Positions 42,711-51,483 of a stretch of 64,000 bases of DNA are shown here, one piece after another. Origin of the DNA: Gammaproteobacteria bacterium (GTDB lineage: Bacteria > Pseudomonadota > Gammaproteobacteria > Burkholderiales > Burkholderiaceae_C); the NCBI GenBank assembly GCA_018828125.1, contig JAHJWB010000021.1, positions 113,479-177,478 on the forward strand. The letters are read 5' to 3'. The notes under the pieces were generated by a model. The model was not told where the DNA came from, did no database searches, and was given only the letters and a program-made list of their open reading frames with translations. How positions within the stretch are numbered: the first letter of the stretch is position 1; every line of letters starts with the position of its first letter. The position numbers were made by a program, and so were the translations under genes.

Positions 42711-42806
42711 TCAAAAATAAGAGCTGCTTGCGCTTGATTGCAAAGGCTTTCAAATAGTTTTCTATTTGAAGTCCAATGAATTCAAGCGCAAGCAGCTCTT
42801 TTTTGT
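42711..42806. repeat. Family A double element, copy 8
   Basis: Two half-elements in inverted orientation: AAAATAAGAGCTGCTTGCGC ... GCGCAAGCAGCTCTTTTTTG, with an inner hairpin CAAATAG-TTTT-CTATTTG at 42751-42768. It shares the AGCTGCTTGCGCTT part of family A (compare 17626-17633). Confidence 0.65.
42719..42800. terminator. Bidirectional terminator between flgN and fliA
   Basis: Perfect 19-bp inverted repeat AAGAGCTGCTTGCGCTTGA (42719-42737) and TCAAGCGCAAGCAGCTCTT (42782-42800). It is followed by TTTT rightward and preceded by A-rich sequence, giving U-tracts in both transcripts. It lies between convergent genes, as expected for a shared terminator. Confidence 0.65.
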
Positions 42807-42859
42807 ATAGCAAGTTGGCTGGTAGTCGGCACACAGCCCATGACAGCGGCGCGAACAAG

Positions 42860-42942
42860 ACCAGTGCCACCGTGGAACTGGCTCCGCCAGGCCACCGGTG
42901 GCGTCCTCCTTAAGGCGAAGGCGCGAAGCGAATCAGCGGGGG
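42860..42942 (+). repeat. Family B repeat, copy 8, at the fliA 3' end
   Basis: ACCAGTGCCACCGTGGAACT, GGCTCCGCCAGGCC and AAGGCGCGAAGCGAATCAGC then GGGGG. It ends two bases from the fliA stop (TTA at 42944-42946) and sits next to the family A double element. Confidence 0.75.
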
Positions 42943-42943
42943 C

Positions 42944-43660
42944 TTAATGCGCGCGCATCTTCGCGCGCAGGCGGGCAATGGACTGGCTGTGCAGCTGGCA
43001 CACCCGTGATTCGGTAACGCCCAGCACAGCCGCAATCTCCTTGAGATTCATGTCGTGCTCGTAGTACATGCCCATGATGTGCTGTTCGCGCTCCGGCAGT
43101 GTCTTGATGGCGTTGACCAGGGACACCTTGAGCCGCTGGTCGCGCAGCAATTCCAGCGGGTCGGCATCGGCATCGCCCACATGGCGATCCAAAAAGCCGT
43201 CATCGTCCTCGTTTCCGCGGGTCATGTCCTCCAGGTACACCAGTTGCGTTCCGCGCACCTTGCCCAGCAGGGATTGGTATTCGGACAGGGGCATGCCCAT
43301 CTCGGTGGCGATTTCCGATTCAAGCGGGCTACGGCCCAGCTTTTGCTCTATGCGTTGCACAGCGTGTTCGATGTCTTTCTGGCTTTTGCGCGAGCTGCGC
43401 GACATCCAGTCGCCTTCCCGCAGTTCGTCCAGCATGGCGCCCCGGATGCGTTGGGTGGCAAAGGTCTCAAACTGCACGCCTTGCGCCACCTCGTAGCGGG
43501 AAAGCGCCTCTGCCAAACCCATCATGCCGACCTGGATCAAATCGTCCAATTCCACATTGGGAGGCAGCTTGGCGATCATGTGGTGCGCGATCCGTCGAAC
43601 CAGCGGGACGTGCTGGCGGATCATCGCGTCACGATCAAGCTGGCCTTTGGCGGTGTACAT
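42944..43660 (-). CDS. fliA: Flagellar sigma factor FliA (sigma-28)
   Basis: 238 residues, matching the usual FliA length, from MYTAKGQLDRDAM at 43660. A longer reading overlaps the upstream gene and is less likely. Region 2: LPPNVELDDLIQVGMMGLAE and FETFATQRIRGAMLDELREG. Region 4: LKEIAAVLGVTESRVCQLHS. It directs late flagellar genes (flagellin, motility, flgM), is controlled by FlgM, and should read the flgM promoter found here. Confidence 0.96.
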   Translation of the reverse strand: MYTAKGQLDRDAMIRQHVPLVRRIAHHMIAKLPPNVELDDLIQVGMMGLAEALSRYEVAQGVQFETFATQRIRGAMLDELREGDWMSRSSRKSQKDIEHAVQRIEQKLGRSPLESEIATEMGMPLSEYQSLLGKVRGTQLVYLEDMTRGNEDDDGFLDRHVGDADADPLELLRDQRLKVSLVNAIKTLPEREQHIMGMYYEHDMNLKEIAAVLGVTESRVCQLHSQSIARLRAKMRAH

Positions 43661-43688
43661 AGAGAGCGTGTTGGGCACGGGTAGAACG

Positions 43689-44486
43689 TCAATGGCTCCA
43701 GGCAAACTGCGCAGGCACGTTGGCCAGATGGCCGGATGAGAGCGCATTCAGCGTTCCACTGATGGTGCCCGCATTCTCCAGCAGTTGCAAGGCTAGGCGC
43801 TGAAGGTCCTGGGGGTTCTGGGTGGCAATGGTGGTGGTGCGCACGGGGCCGCCCAGGTGGCGTTCAGCACACCCTTGCAGCGTCTGCAAGGCCGACTGGG
43901 TTTTGCGCCGTTCCGCCGCGGTATTGCCATGCAGCAACGCCGCCACCATGCAAGGCAGGCCGGTGTGCACCGCGATCTGCTTGAGGCTCTTGTAGCTGGT
44001 GATGACCCCGGCGGATCCTTGCCCCATCACCACCAGCGGCGTAGTGGCGGTGTGTGTCAACAACGGCCCGAGGGTGGCCGCGGGCGCATGCAGCACCATC
44101 AGCCCGTAGGTTCTGAAGTAGGGCAAAAGCCCCTGCAGCGGCGAGGCGTGGGTGCTGCGCGTCTCGCGGCTGATATGCGCGAGGCCCTTGGCGGCCGGAA
44201 TCACCGCCAGCGACGATGCCGTGGCGCCCATGTTCATGGTGGCCCCATCGTTCCAGGACGCTTGTTGCAGCAAATGCAGCAAACCCGGGCTGTCTTCGGT
44301 TTCCAGCGCGGTGCCGTCCAGCACCACCACCGGGTAGCCCAGTCGCTGCAAACTGGCGCAGATCTGCCAAAGCGTTTCGAGCCCCGTGGCGGCGTTGCCT
44401 TGGCTGGCAACGGCCAGCACGCGCAATTCAGCTTGAGGGGTGAAGCTGTGCAGCCCCGCGCCTTGATGAAATCCGATATCAAGCAT
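43689..44486 (-). CDS. FlhG-like MinD-family protein with degenerate Walker A
   Basis: About 265 residues from MLDIGF at 44486 (an ATG at 44504 adds six). Position between flhF and fliA is the normal place of flhG/fleN. A MinD-like layout is visible (LRVLAVASQGNAATGLETLW at residues 21-40, VVVLDGTALETEDSPGLLHL, ASSLAVIPAAKGLAH). However, the Walker A KGGVGKT is replaced by SQGNAATG without the signature Lys. The protein may not hydrolyse ATP. FlhG normally limits flagellar number through FlhF. Here that role is inferred from context only. Confidence 0.7.
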   Translation of the reverse strand: MLDIGFHQGAGLHSFTPQAELRVLAVASQGNAATGLETLWQICASLQRLGYPVVVLDGTALETEDSPGLLHLLQQASWNDGATMNMGATASSLAVIPAAKGLAHISRETRSTHASPLQGLLPYFRTYGLMVLHAPAATLGPLLTHTATTPLVVMGQGSAGVITSYKSLKQIAVHTGLPCMVAALLHGNTAAERRKTQSALQTLQGCAERHLGGPVRTTTIATQNPQDLQRLALQLLENAGTISGTLNALSSGHLANVPAQFAWSH

Positions 44487-45981
44487 CGACCAACCCCCGT
44501 TCATTCATGGTGTCGGGCGAATGCGAGAAGAAGAAGTTCAAGTCCACGGCCTTGGGGTCAAAAGCCGACTTGGCCGGAGCCCGCATCGACGTGGAGATAA
44601 GCTTGTGCGCATCGGCACGTTCCCAGTCTTCGGGAACCCGCTGGCCGTTGGTCACGCCGCGTAGCACCATCTGGTGGCGAATCAGGGCGTCAATGGCAGG
44701 GCCCAGCTTCACGGCCTCGTCGACCTTGGAGAGGATGGCTTGCTGCGAACCAGCGGTCTTGAATGCGGTGAGCACGTCGTCCAGCGTATCGCCGTGGCAA
44801 CCGGCGTTCAGCACCAGCAGGCGGTTGACGTTGGGCAGGTCCAGCACATCCAGCATGTCGCGCTTGCGGGGGTCGCGGGGGGCGACGCCCGTGGTGTCGA
44901 TCAACACCATCTTCTTGCCGCTGAGCAGGCCCAACAGGTCTTGCAAGGCGGCGCGGTCATGCGCAAGGTGGGCCACGATGCCCAGCATGCGGCCGTAGGT
45001 GCGCAGTTGCTCGTGCGCACCTACGCGGTACGTGTCCAGCGTGATCAGGCCCACACTGCCGGGCCCATGCACGCGGGCGCACATGGCGGCCAGCTTGGCA
45101 GTGGTGGTGGTTTTTCCCACACCTGTGGAGCCCACCATCGCAAAGATGCCACCTTGTTCGTACAGGGGTGGGTCGGCCAGGTCCGTCTTGAGATTGCGTT
45201 CCAGCACTTCCATCAACCAGCGCACGGATTCGCCGGCCGAGAGCTCTTCGGGCATGCGCTCCAACACGGCACGGGCCAAAGCGGGCGAATATCCGGCGCG
45301 GATCATTTTCAGCATGAGGTTGGACTGAATCGGGTTCTGGCGCGCCTGCCCCAGCCAGGCCAGGGTGTTGAAGCGGTCTTCGATCAGATCCTTCATCGCA
45401 TGCAGCTCGCTCATCACGCTTTGCTGGTTGCTCGCCTGGGCCAAATGACTGGTCGAGGCTTCCTGGCGGCGACGGGGCGGTTCGGGAGGCAGGTCCACGG
45501 GGATGGTGCGCAGCGGGTTGTGGCGAACCACCGCGGGGGCTGGCATGCGCTCGCGCTCCGGCTCCTGGTCGCGGCTGCGTTCCGACAGGGTTTGCGGCTC
45601 GGCAGGGCCGTTGAGTGCCTCGTGGCGGCGACGCAGCATGCGTTCGCGCACGTAGTCCTGAAACGACAGCGTGCTCATGGCCAGCTGTTCCGTGTCTTCT
45701 TCGATGGGGTTGCGAACCAGCGGCGCCATCACCTTGGCCTGGCTTTCACGCGATGGGATTCCGCGCGCTTGCGTGGGCGCCAGCAACGGCGGGTGGCTGG
45801 AGGAGGCCGAAGACCCATTGCTCCCGTCCAGGGCCGACAGAGTGTCTTCTGCCGTGGCCACCACCTCGACGCCATTGGCCGTGGGGCGGTTGGACAAAAT
45901 CAGCGTGCCGTCGCCAAAGGCCATACGCGCTTTGGCCAAAGCCTCCCGGGATGTGGGAGCGTTAAAGCGTTTGATGTTCAT
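44479..45981 (-). CDS. flhF: Flagellar GTPase FlhF
   Basis: 500 residues. A basic/disordered N-terminal half is followed by an SRP-type NG domain: P-loop GSTGVGKTTTTAKLA (about 283-297), VGLITLDTYRVGAHEQLRTY, MVLIDTTGVAPRDPRKRDML and LSKVDEAVKLGPAIDALIRH. SRP GTPase FlhF sets flagellar pole and number. It overlaps the flhA stop by four bases and the FlhG-like start by a few bases. Confidence 0.95.
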   Translation of the reverse strand: MNIKRFNAPTSREALAKARMAFGDGTLILSNRPTANGVEVVATAEDTLSALDGSNGSSASSSHPPLLAPTQARGIPSRESQAKVMAPLVRNPIEEDTEQLAMSTLSFQDYVRERMLRRRHEALNGPAEPQTLSERSRDQEPERERMPAPAVVRHNPLRTIPVDLPPEPPRRRQEASTSHLAQASNQQSVMSELHAMKDLIEDRFNTLAWLGQARQNPIQSNLMLKMIRAGYSPALARAVLERMPEELSAGESVRWLMEVLERNLKTDLADPPLYEQGGIFAMVGSTGVGKTTTTAKLAAMCARVHGPGSVGLITLDTYRVGAHEQLRTYGRMLGIVAHLAHDRAALQDLLGLLSGKKMVLIDTTGVAPRDPRKRDMLDVLDLPNVNRLLVLNAGCHGDTLDDVLTAFKTAGSQQAILSKVDEAVKLGPAIDALIRHQMVLRGVTNGQRVPEDWERADAHKLISTSMRAPAKSAFDPKAVDLNFFFSHSPDTMNERGLVDA

Positions 45982-48059
45982 GCTGATGCACCTTTAAGGA
46001 TCGGCCCAATGCGGATGGTGTGGGTCTCTGGGATTTCACTGTGCGCAAGCACCTGCAGGCGGGGCGCCACGCGGCGCACCAGGCGAGAGATGGAATTGCG
46101 GATCTGGTCGGGAACGAGCAGGCAGGCGGGCAGGCCCATTTCTTCCTGCTTGAGGGCCACTTCGGCCGCCTTCTGCGTGAGGATGTCTGCCACGCCGGGG
46201 TCGAGCGCCGGGCCCGCTGCATTGCCCAGGGCTTGCACCAAAAGGCGCTCCAGACCGGGCTCGATGGCGATGACGTTGAGTTCGCGGGTGGGGCCGTAGA
46301 TTTGCTGGACGATGGCGGGCGACAGCGCGATGCGCACGCGGCGGGCGAGTTCCACCGGGTCGGAGACGCCACCAGCGTGTTCGGCCAGCGTTTCGATGAT
46401 GGTGCGGATATCGCGGATGTGCACAGACTCTTCCAGCAGGAGCTGGAGGACTTTCTGGAACGTTGCGATGGAGACCATTTTGGGAACCACTTCTTCGATG
46501 AGCTTGGGGGCCAGCTTGGCCACGTGTTCCACCAGTTGCTGGGTCTCTGTGCGACTCAGAAGCTTGGCGGCTTGCACTTGCATCAAGTGTGACAAATGGG
46601 TGGCCATCACGGTTTCGGAATCAACGACCGTAAAACCTGCCATTTGTGCGGCTTCCTTCTGCCGATCGTCGATCCAGTGTGCTGGCAATCCAAACGCGGG
46701 GTCGGTGGTGGGGGTGCCAATCAGCGGCGTGGTGATGCCGCCGGGGTTGATGGCCAGGAACATGCCGGGGAAGGCTTCGCCTTCGCCCACCACCACGCCG
46801 CGCAGGGTGATGCGGTAGCCGCTGGGCTTCAATTCGAGGTTGTCGCGCACATGCACGGCAGGGGGCAGAAAGCCCACTTCTTGCGCAAACTTGCGGCGCA
46901 CACCCTTGATGCGCGTGAGCAGATCGCCCTGGCGGCTCTTGTCCACCAGGCTGATCAGGCGGTAGCCCAGTTCCAGGCCGAGCAGGTCCACAGGCTGGAG
47001 GTCGTCCCAGGTAGCTTCGCCATCGGTAGCCGGCGCAGGGGGCGCTTCAACTTCAGGCGGCACCTTCTGACGTTCGTACAGCATCCAGGCGGCATAGCCC
47101 AGCAGGGCACCCATCGTCAGGAACACCAGGTGAGGCATGCCCGGGATCATGCCCAGCAGCAGCAGAATGCCTGCGGTCACGCCGAGCACGCGGGGCGACA
47201 TGAACAACTGCTGCACGATCTGGCGGCCCATGTCGTGGTCCTTGCCCACGCGCGAGATCACCATGGCGGCAGCGACTGAAATCAGCAAGCCGGGGATCTG
47301 CGCCACCAGTGCATCACCAATGGCCAGCAGGATGTAGCTGTCGGCCGCCTGCTTGGCCGACAAGTCGTGCTGCAAAACACCGATGGCAAAGCCACCGATG
47401 ATGTTGATCAACAGGATCAGGATGCCTGCGATGGCATCGCCGCGCACAAACTTGGACGCGCCATCCATGGAGCCGAAGAAGTTCGCTTCTTCCGCGACTT
47501 CTGCGCGTCGGCGTTTGGCTTCCTTTTCATCGATCATCCCGGCGTTCAGGTCGGCGTCCACCGCCATCTGCTTGCCGGGCATCGCATCCAGCGCGAAGCG
47601 CGCGGACACTTCCGCGATGCGCTCTGCGCCCTTGGTGATCACCACGAAGTTGATCACCACCAGAATCGCGAAAACAATCAGGCCCACCGCAAAGTTGCCG
47701 CCGATCAGGAAGTGCCCGAAGGCCTCGATCACCGCACCGGCCGCTCCGGGGCCGGTGTGGCCTTCCAGCAGCACGACCCGGGTCGAGGCCACGTTGAGCG
47801 ACAGGCGCATGAGCGTGGTCAGCAGCAAAACGGCAGGGAACGCCGCGAAATCCAGGGGGCGCAGCATGTATGCCGCCACCATCATCACCATCAGCGCGAC
47901 CGCGATGTTCAGGGTAAAAAACGCATCCAGCAGCCAGGGCGGGATGGGCAGCACCATCAGCGCCAGGATGGCCACCACCAGCAGCGGCGCCGACATGCCC
48001 TGAGCGGCACCCGAGTGGTTGCCCGCCCATTGCCGGAGAGACGTTATGGAGTTGTTCAT
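45978..48059 (-). CDS. flhA: Flagellar export gate protein FlhA
   Basis: 693 residues. Eight membrane helices in the first ~330 residues (PLLVVAILALMVLPIPPWLL; AVALMVMMVAAYMLRPLDFA; GGNFAVGLIVFAILVVINFV), with the family motif FVVITKGAERIAEVSARFAL and the cytoplasmic loop DADLNAGMIDEKEAKRRRAE. The large cytoplasmic domain (GYRLISLVDKSRQGDLLTRI) docks export substrates. Overlaps flhB by four bases. Confidence 0.97.
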   Translation of the reverse strand: MNNSITSLRQWAGNHSGAAQGMSAPLLVVAILALMVLPIPPWLLDAFFTLNIAVALMVMMVAAYMLRPLDFAAFPAVLLLTTLMRLSLNVASTRVVLLEGHTGPGAAGAVIEAFGHFLIGGNFAVGLIVFAILVVINFVVITKGAERIAEVSARFALDAMPGKQMAVDADLNAGMIDEKEAKRRRAEVAEEANFFGSMDGASKFVRGDAIAGILILLINIIGGFAIGVLQHDLSAKQAADSYILLAIGDALVAQIPGLLISVAAAMVISRVGKDHDMGRQIVQQLFMSPRVLGVTAGILLLLGMIPGMPHLVFLTMGALLGYAAWMLYERQKVPPEVEAPPAPATDGEATWDDLQPVDLLGLELGYRLISLVDKSRQGDLLTRIKGVRRKFAQEVGFLPPAVHVRDNLELKPSGYRITLRGVVVGEGEAFPGMFLAINPGGITTPLIGTPTTDPAFGLPAHWIDDRQKEAAQMAGFTVVDSETVMATHLSHLMQVQAAKLLSRTETQQLVEHVAKLAPKLIEEVVPKMVSIATFQKVLQLLLEESVHIRDIRTIIETLAEHAGGVSDPVELARRVRIALSPAIVQQIYGPTRELNVIAIEPGLERLLVQALGNAAGPALDPGVADILTQKAAEVALKQEEMGLPACLLVPDQIRNSISRLVRRVAPRLQVLAHSEIPETHTIRIGPILKGASA

Positions 48060-49210
48060 GCTGGGGCGCCTTGCAACGTGGTGCCATTGAGCGGATCGAG
48101 TTCCGGAGGAACGTAGGGGTCAACCAGGCTGTCGGGCATGCGGCCTTCGCCGCGCAGCGCTGCCTTCAGCCGGTACACATACGCCAGCACCTGCGCCACG
48201 GCGGTGTACAGCGTGGCAGGGATGGCCTGGTCAAGCTCGGCGTGGGCATACAGTGCGCGCGCCAGCATGGGCGACTGCAGCACGGGCACGCCATGTTCCT
48301 TGGCAAGATCGCGGATGCGAATGGCGGTCAGGTCCGTGCCGCGCGAGACAACTTGCGGTGCGCTCATCGTCTTCTCGTCGTATTTCAGTGCCACGGCATA
48401 GTGCGTAGGGTTCATCACCACAAAATCGGACTTGGGCACGGCTGACACGCTGGCCCGGTCCGCCACCTCGCGTTGGCGTTGGCGGATGCGGCCTTTGGTG
48501 TGCGGGTTGCCGTCCGATTCCTTGTGCTCTTGCTTCACTTCCTCGTGCGACATCTTCAGCCGCGCTTTAAAGAAGTACGCCTGCAGTGGCACGTCAATCA
48601 GTGCGGCCATGAACACCACCAGCAGCAGCAGACTCATGCCGGACGTCAGCCAATCGGCCACATGGCGGATGGCAAGCGGAGAGGGCTGCAACACCAGCAT
48701 TGCCACCTGCTCGATGCTGTTGCCCAAATAGTTCCACGCCACGAACGTGAGGATGGCCGACAGCAGGACCATCTTGGCCACGTTGGCCATCTGTTGTTTG
48801 GAGAAAAGATTCACAAACCCGGAAATCGGATTGAGCCGGTTGAACTGCGGTGTGATGGGTTTGGCGCTGAAGATCCAGCCGCCCGCGCCAATGGCGCTCA
48901 CCAAGGCGGCGCCTCCGGTCAGCAGGGCAAACACCGCGCTGGCGATCACACCAATCACGACCATGTCTTGCAGCCGGGTGATCATGTGGCCGGGCGACAT
49001 GACCGTGGCAGAGTTGAAGGCCAGTTGCTGGCTCATTGCCAGCTGCATGCGGTTTATCAGCTCCGGGGCCAGCAGCAGCAAGCAGGCAGCACCGGCGCCC
49101 AGAATGGCCAGATGCGACAGATCCCGCGAGCGAGCGCCTTGACCGTCCGCGCGTGTTTTTTGCAGCTTGCGCTCTGACGCGGGGAGGCTTTTTTCTTGGC
49201 TGGATTCCAT
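48056..49210 (-). CDS. flhB: Flagellar export switch protein FlhB
   Basis: 384 residues. Cytoplasmic start SSQEKSLPASERKLQKTRAD, four membrane helices, then a cytoplasmic domain with the autocleavage site N267-P-T-H in FVVMNPTHYAVALKYDEKTM. KFG-type region and VLAYVYRLKAALRGEGRMPD follow. Cleavage switches export from hook to filament proteins. First gene of flhB-flhA-flhF-flhG-like-fliA, separated from cheZ by 226 bases. Confidence 0.97.
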   Translation of the reverse strand: MESSQEKSLPASERKLQKTRADGQGARSRDLSHLAILGAGAACLLLLAPELINRMQLAMSQQLAFNSATVMSPGHMITRLQDMVVIGVIASAVFALLTGGAALVSAIGAGGWIFSAKPITPQFNRLNPISGFVNLFSKQQMANVAKMVLLSAILTFVAWNYLGNSIEQVAMLVLQPSPLAIRHVADWLTSGMSLLLLVVFMAALIDVPLQAYFFKARLKMSHEEVKQEHKESDGNPHTKGRIRQRQREVADRASVSAVPKSDFVVMNPTHYAVALKYDEKTMSAPQVVSRGTDLTAIRIRDLAKEHGVPVLQSPMLARALYAHAELDQAIPATLYTAVAQVLAYVYRLKAALRGEGRMPDSLVDPYVPPELDPLNGTTLQGAPA

Positions 49211-49267
49211 GATGGCATGACGGCTGGTGTCATGCCATTGTCGTGAGCGACCTGGAAATCTAAAGCT

Positions 49268-49297
49268 GGATAAAGGGGCTGCAGCCCCCTCTTATCC
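49268..49297. terminator. Strong hairpin between cheZ and flhB
   Basis: GGATAA-A-GGGGCTGCAGCCCC-CTC-TTATCC contains a perfect 14-bp palindrome (GGGGCTGCAGCCCC, 49275-49288) nested in an outer GGATAA/TTATCC pair. In the leftward direction the stem ends in TTTATCC. It may terminate the mot-che transcript before flhB or act as a regulatory site for flhB. Confidence 0.5.
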
Positions 49298-49367
49298 TTG
49301 TCGGCCCTGGTGCTGGCAACGTTGTAGTCGCAACCAGCTGAAGAAGCACAGGGCTAGGAGGGTTTGT

Positions 49368-49419
49368 CAAAAATGATAGCTACTAGCGCTTGCGGCATAA
49401 GCGCTAGAGGTAATTTTTA
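49368..49419. repeat. Family A hairpin repeat, copy 9
   Basis: CAAAAATGATAGCTACTAGC, GCTTGCGGCATAAGCGCTAG and AGGTAATTTTTA: a close match to copy 1 read on the other strand. It lies 18 bases past the cheZ stop codon, another 3'-end position. Confidence 0.75.
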
Positions 49420-49436
49420 TACAAAATCAGGAGCTA

Positions 49437-50057
49437 TCAGAATCCGAGGCTGGCCAGAAGATCGTCGACCTGTGATTGGTCGGTAACCACATCGGCCGTG
49501 TTCTCGGGGTCCACCACCGGGCCTTGGAGATGGCCGCGTTGGGCTTCGACCACGGGCACCTGCACGTTCGGCGGGGCCGTCTGGATCAACAGCTGCACCA
49601 ACTGGTCCTCGATGGTGGCAGCAAGGTTCACCACGCGAGCAATCACCTGGCCCGTCAGGTCGTGAAAGTCCTGCGCCATCATGATTTCGGTCAGATGGGT
49701 GTCGGCTTCTTTTGTCACGCGTTCGACATCGGTGAGGAAATTCATGATTTCCCCCTTGGCCACCGCAGCCACCGGGTCTTTGACGAGCGACGTCACCACA
49801 CGGCGCGTCTCAGCTGCGATGAAGTCGTGCTGCGCCTTGGCCTGCTCCACGCGGTTGAGCACCTTCTCGGCCGCTTCTCCGGTGAGGCGGGCGATGTACG
49901 ACAGGCGGCTTTGCGCATCAGGCAACTCGCCCATCGAGCCGCGCAGTTTGTCGGCATACCCCAGTTCGTTCAGCGAGTCGTGAAGCTGGCGGGTCAGCTG
50001 GCCGATCTTGTGGTGGACATCGGCAGGCGGCTGGCTGTGGTCCGGTGTGTCGTCCAT
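49437..50057 (-). CDS. cheZ: Chemotaxis phosphatase CheZ
   Basis: 206 residues. IGQLTRQLHDSLNELGYADK, GEAAEKVLNRVEQAKAQHDF, the catalytic-helix motif MAQDFHDLTGQVIARVVNLA with the Asp/Gln pair that dephosphorylates CheY-P, and the C-terminal CheY-binding tail QSQVDDLLASLGF. Four bases from the cheY stop. Sets the tumbling signal decay rate. Confidence 0.95.
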   Translation of the reverse strand: MDDTPDHSQPPADVHHKIGQLTRQLHDSLNELGYADKLRGSMGELPDAQSRLSYIARLTGEAAEKVLNRVEQAKAQHDFIAAETRRVVTSLVKDPVAAVAKGEIMNFLTDVERVTKEADTHLTEIMMAQDFHDLTGQVIARVVNLAATIEDQLVQLLIQTAPPNVQVPVVEAQRGHLQGPVVDPENTADVVTDQSQVDDLLASLGF

Positions 50058-50061
50058 GGTG

Positions 50062-50448
50062 TCATAACCCCATCTTCTTGAGGATCAAGGTCACTTTTTC
50101 TTCCAAAGTGGCTTTGGTGAAGGGTTTGACGATGTACCCCGCGGCGCCACCCTGGGCGGCAGCCACAATGTCTTCCTTGCGGGCTTCGGCGGTCACCATC
50201 AGAACGGGCAAGTGTTTGAGCTTGTCGTCCTTCTTGATTTCAGCCAGCAGCTGAAAGCCGTTCATGTTGGGCATGTTGATGTCAGTCACCACAAAGTCGA
50301 ATTTGCTGCTGCGCAGCTTGTTCAATGCGGCCACGCCATCTTCAGCCTCATCGGCATCGGCGAAACCGCTCTCTTTGAGCAGGTTGCGCACGATACGTCG
50401 CATGGTGGAGAAGTCGTCAACGATCAAAAAACGAAGGGCTGTGGTCAC
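50062..50448 (-). CDS. cheY: Chemotaxis response regulator CheY
   Basis: 128-residue receiver domain. Acidic pocket D11/D12, phosphoacceptor D56 in [13 protein letters not shown], switch T86 and K108 in IVKPF, all conserved. No output domain; binds FliM when phosphorylated. Immediately upstream of cheZ and 72 bases from the motB stop, same strand; no histidine kinase gene lies in the window. Confidence 0.97.
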   Translation of the reverse strand: MTTALRFLIVDDFSTMRRIVRNLLKESGFADADEAEDGVAALNKLRSSKFDFVVTDINMPNMNGFQLLAEIKKDDKLKHLPVLMVTAEARKEDIVAAAQGGAAGYIVKPFTKATLEEKVTLILKKMGL

Positions 50449-50520
50449 GTGGGACCCTTTCGGTCGGAAATAGCTGTAAGTATTGTCATGGGTGGCAGGG
50501 TTGGTGACAAGTCGTAACTG

Positions 50521-51453
50521 TTACCTGCTCGGGGGGGGATTTTCCCGCTTTTCATTCAGCAGCTCTGTTGAAGTGATTTCGGGAATCCCTTTGCCCATGA
50601 GTCGTTCTTCGGCCTCTCGGGTCAACACCGTGATGGTGATGCGTCGATTGGCAGGGGAGCGGGGGGTTTCTGGCTCCAGCAGGTCGCTGGCGGCCAAACC
50701 CACAACACGCCCCAGTTTAGCGTCTGGCATGCCGGCAGTGACCAGTTCTCGCCGCGAAGCGTTGGCGCGGTCGGCCGACAGCTCCCAATTGCTGTAGCCC
50801 CGGTCGCTGTTGCCGTACGGCACGGCATCGGTGTGTCCTGCCAGGCTGATGCGGTTTTCTACCCCGCCCAGCGCCGCACCGATCTCGCGCAATATGTCTC
50901 GCATGTAGGGTTTTACCAACGCACTACCGCTGTCAAACATCGGGCGGTTCTGGTCGTCCACGATCTGGATCTGCAGGCCGTCGGGTGTGACGTCGATGCG
51001 AATCTGCGATTTGTATTCGTTCAGGCGCGGGTTTTCGGTGATCAGTGCATCGATCTTGGCTTCCAGTGCCTTGATGCGGTCCAGATCCTGCTTGGCGCGT
51101 TCGGCCTTGGCCGCATCGATGCTCATGCGTCGCTGCTTGGCTTCTTCGGAATCGGAGCGCCGCACCTGGCCGTGCACTTTGGACAGGTCATTGCCGCCGC
51201 CGGGAATCACGCTGGAGCTATTGCCCGCCCCGTCGCCGCCGGTCATCGCCACTTTAAGAGGGGAGGAGAAATGAGCCGCAATGCCTTGCAACTCGCCCTT
51301 CGCAGTGGAGCCCAGAAGCCACATCAGCAAAAAGAACGCCATCATCGCCGTCACGAAGTCGGCGTACGCAATCTTCCAGGCACCGCCATGCACCGCATGG
51401 CCGCCCTTCTTGATGCGCTTGATGATGATGGGTTGGAGCTTCTTTTCTGCCAT
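50521..51453 (-). CDS. motB: Flagellar stator protein MotB
   Basis: 310 residues. One N-terminal membrane helix containing the proton-binding Asp D32 (YADFVTAMMAFFLLMWLLGS), a plug/linker, and a C-terminal OmpA-like peptidoglycan-binding domain (RISLAGHTDAVPYGNSDRGY, NWELSADRANASRRELVTAG). Pairs with MotA, encoded 30 bases upstream. Confidence 0.96.
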   Translation of the reverse strand: MAEKKLQPIIIKRIKKGGHAVHGGAWKIAYADFVTAMMAFFLLMWLLGSTAKGELQGIAAHFSSPLKVAMTGGDGAGNSSSVIPGGGNDLSKVHGQVRRSDSEEAKQRRMSIDAAKAERAKQDLDRIKALEAKIDALITENPRLNEYKSQIRIDVTPDGLQIQIVDDQNRPMFDSGSALVKPYMRDILREIGAALGGVENRISLAGHTDAVPYGNSDRGYSNWELSADRANASRRELVTAGMPDAKLGRVVGLAASDLLEPETPRSPANRRITITVLTREAEERLMGKGIPEITSTELLNEKRENPPPSR

Positions 51454-51483
51454 GGCGTTGCGTTCTGTCGCGGCGCGCGCTTC

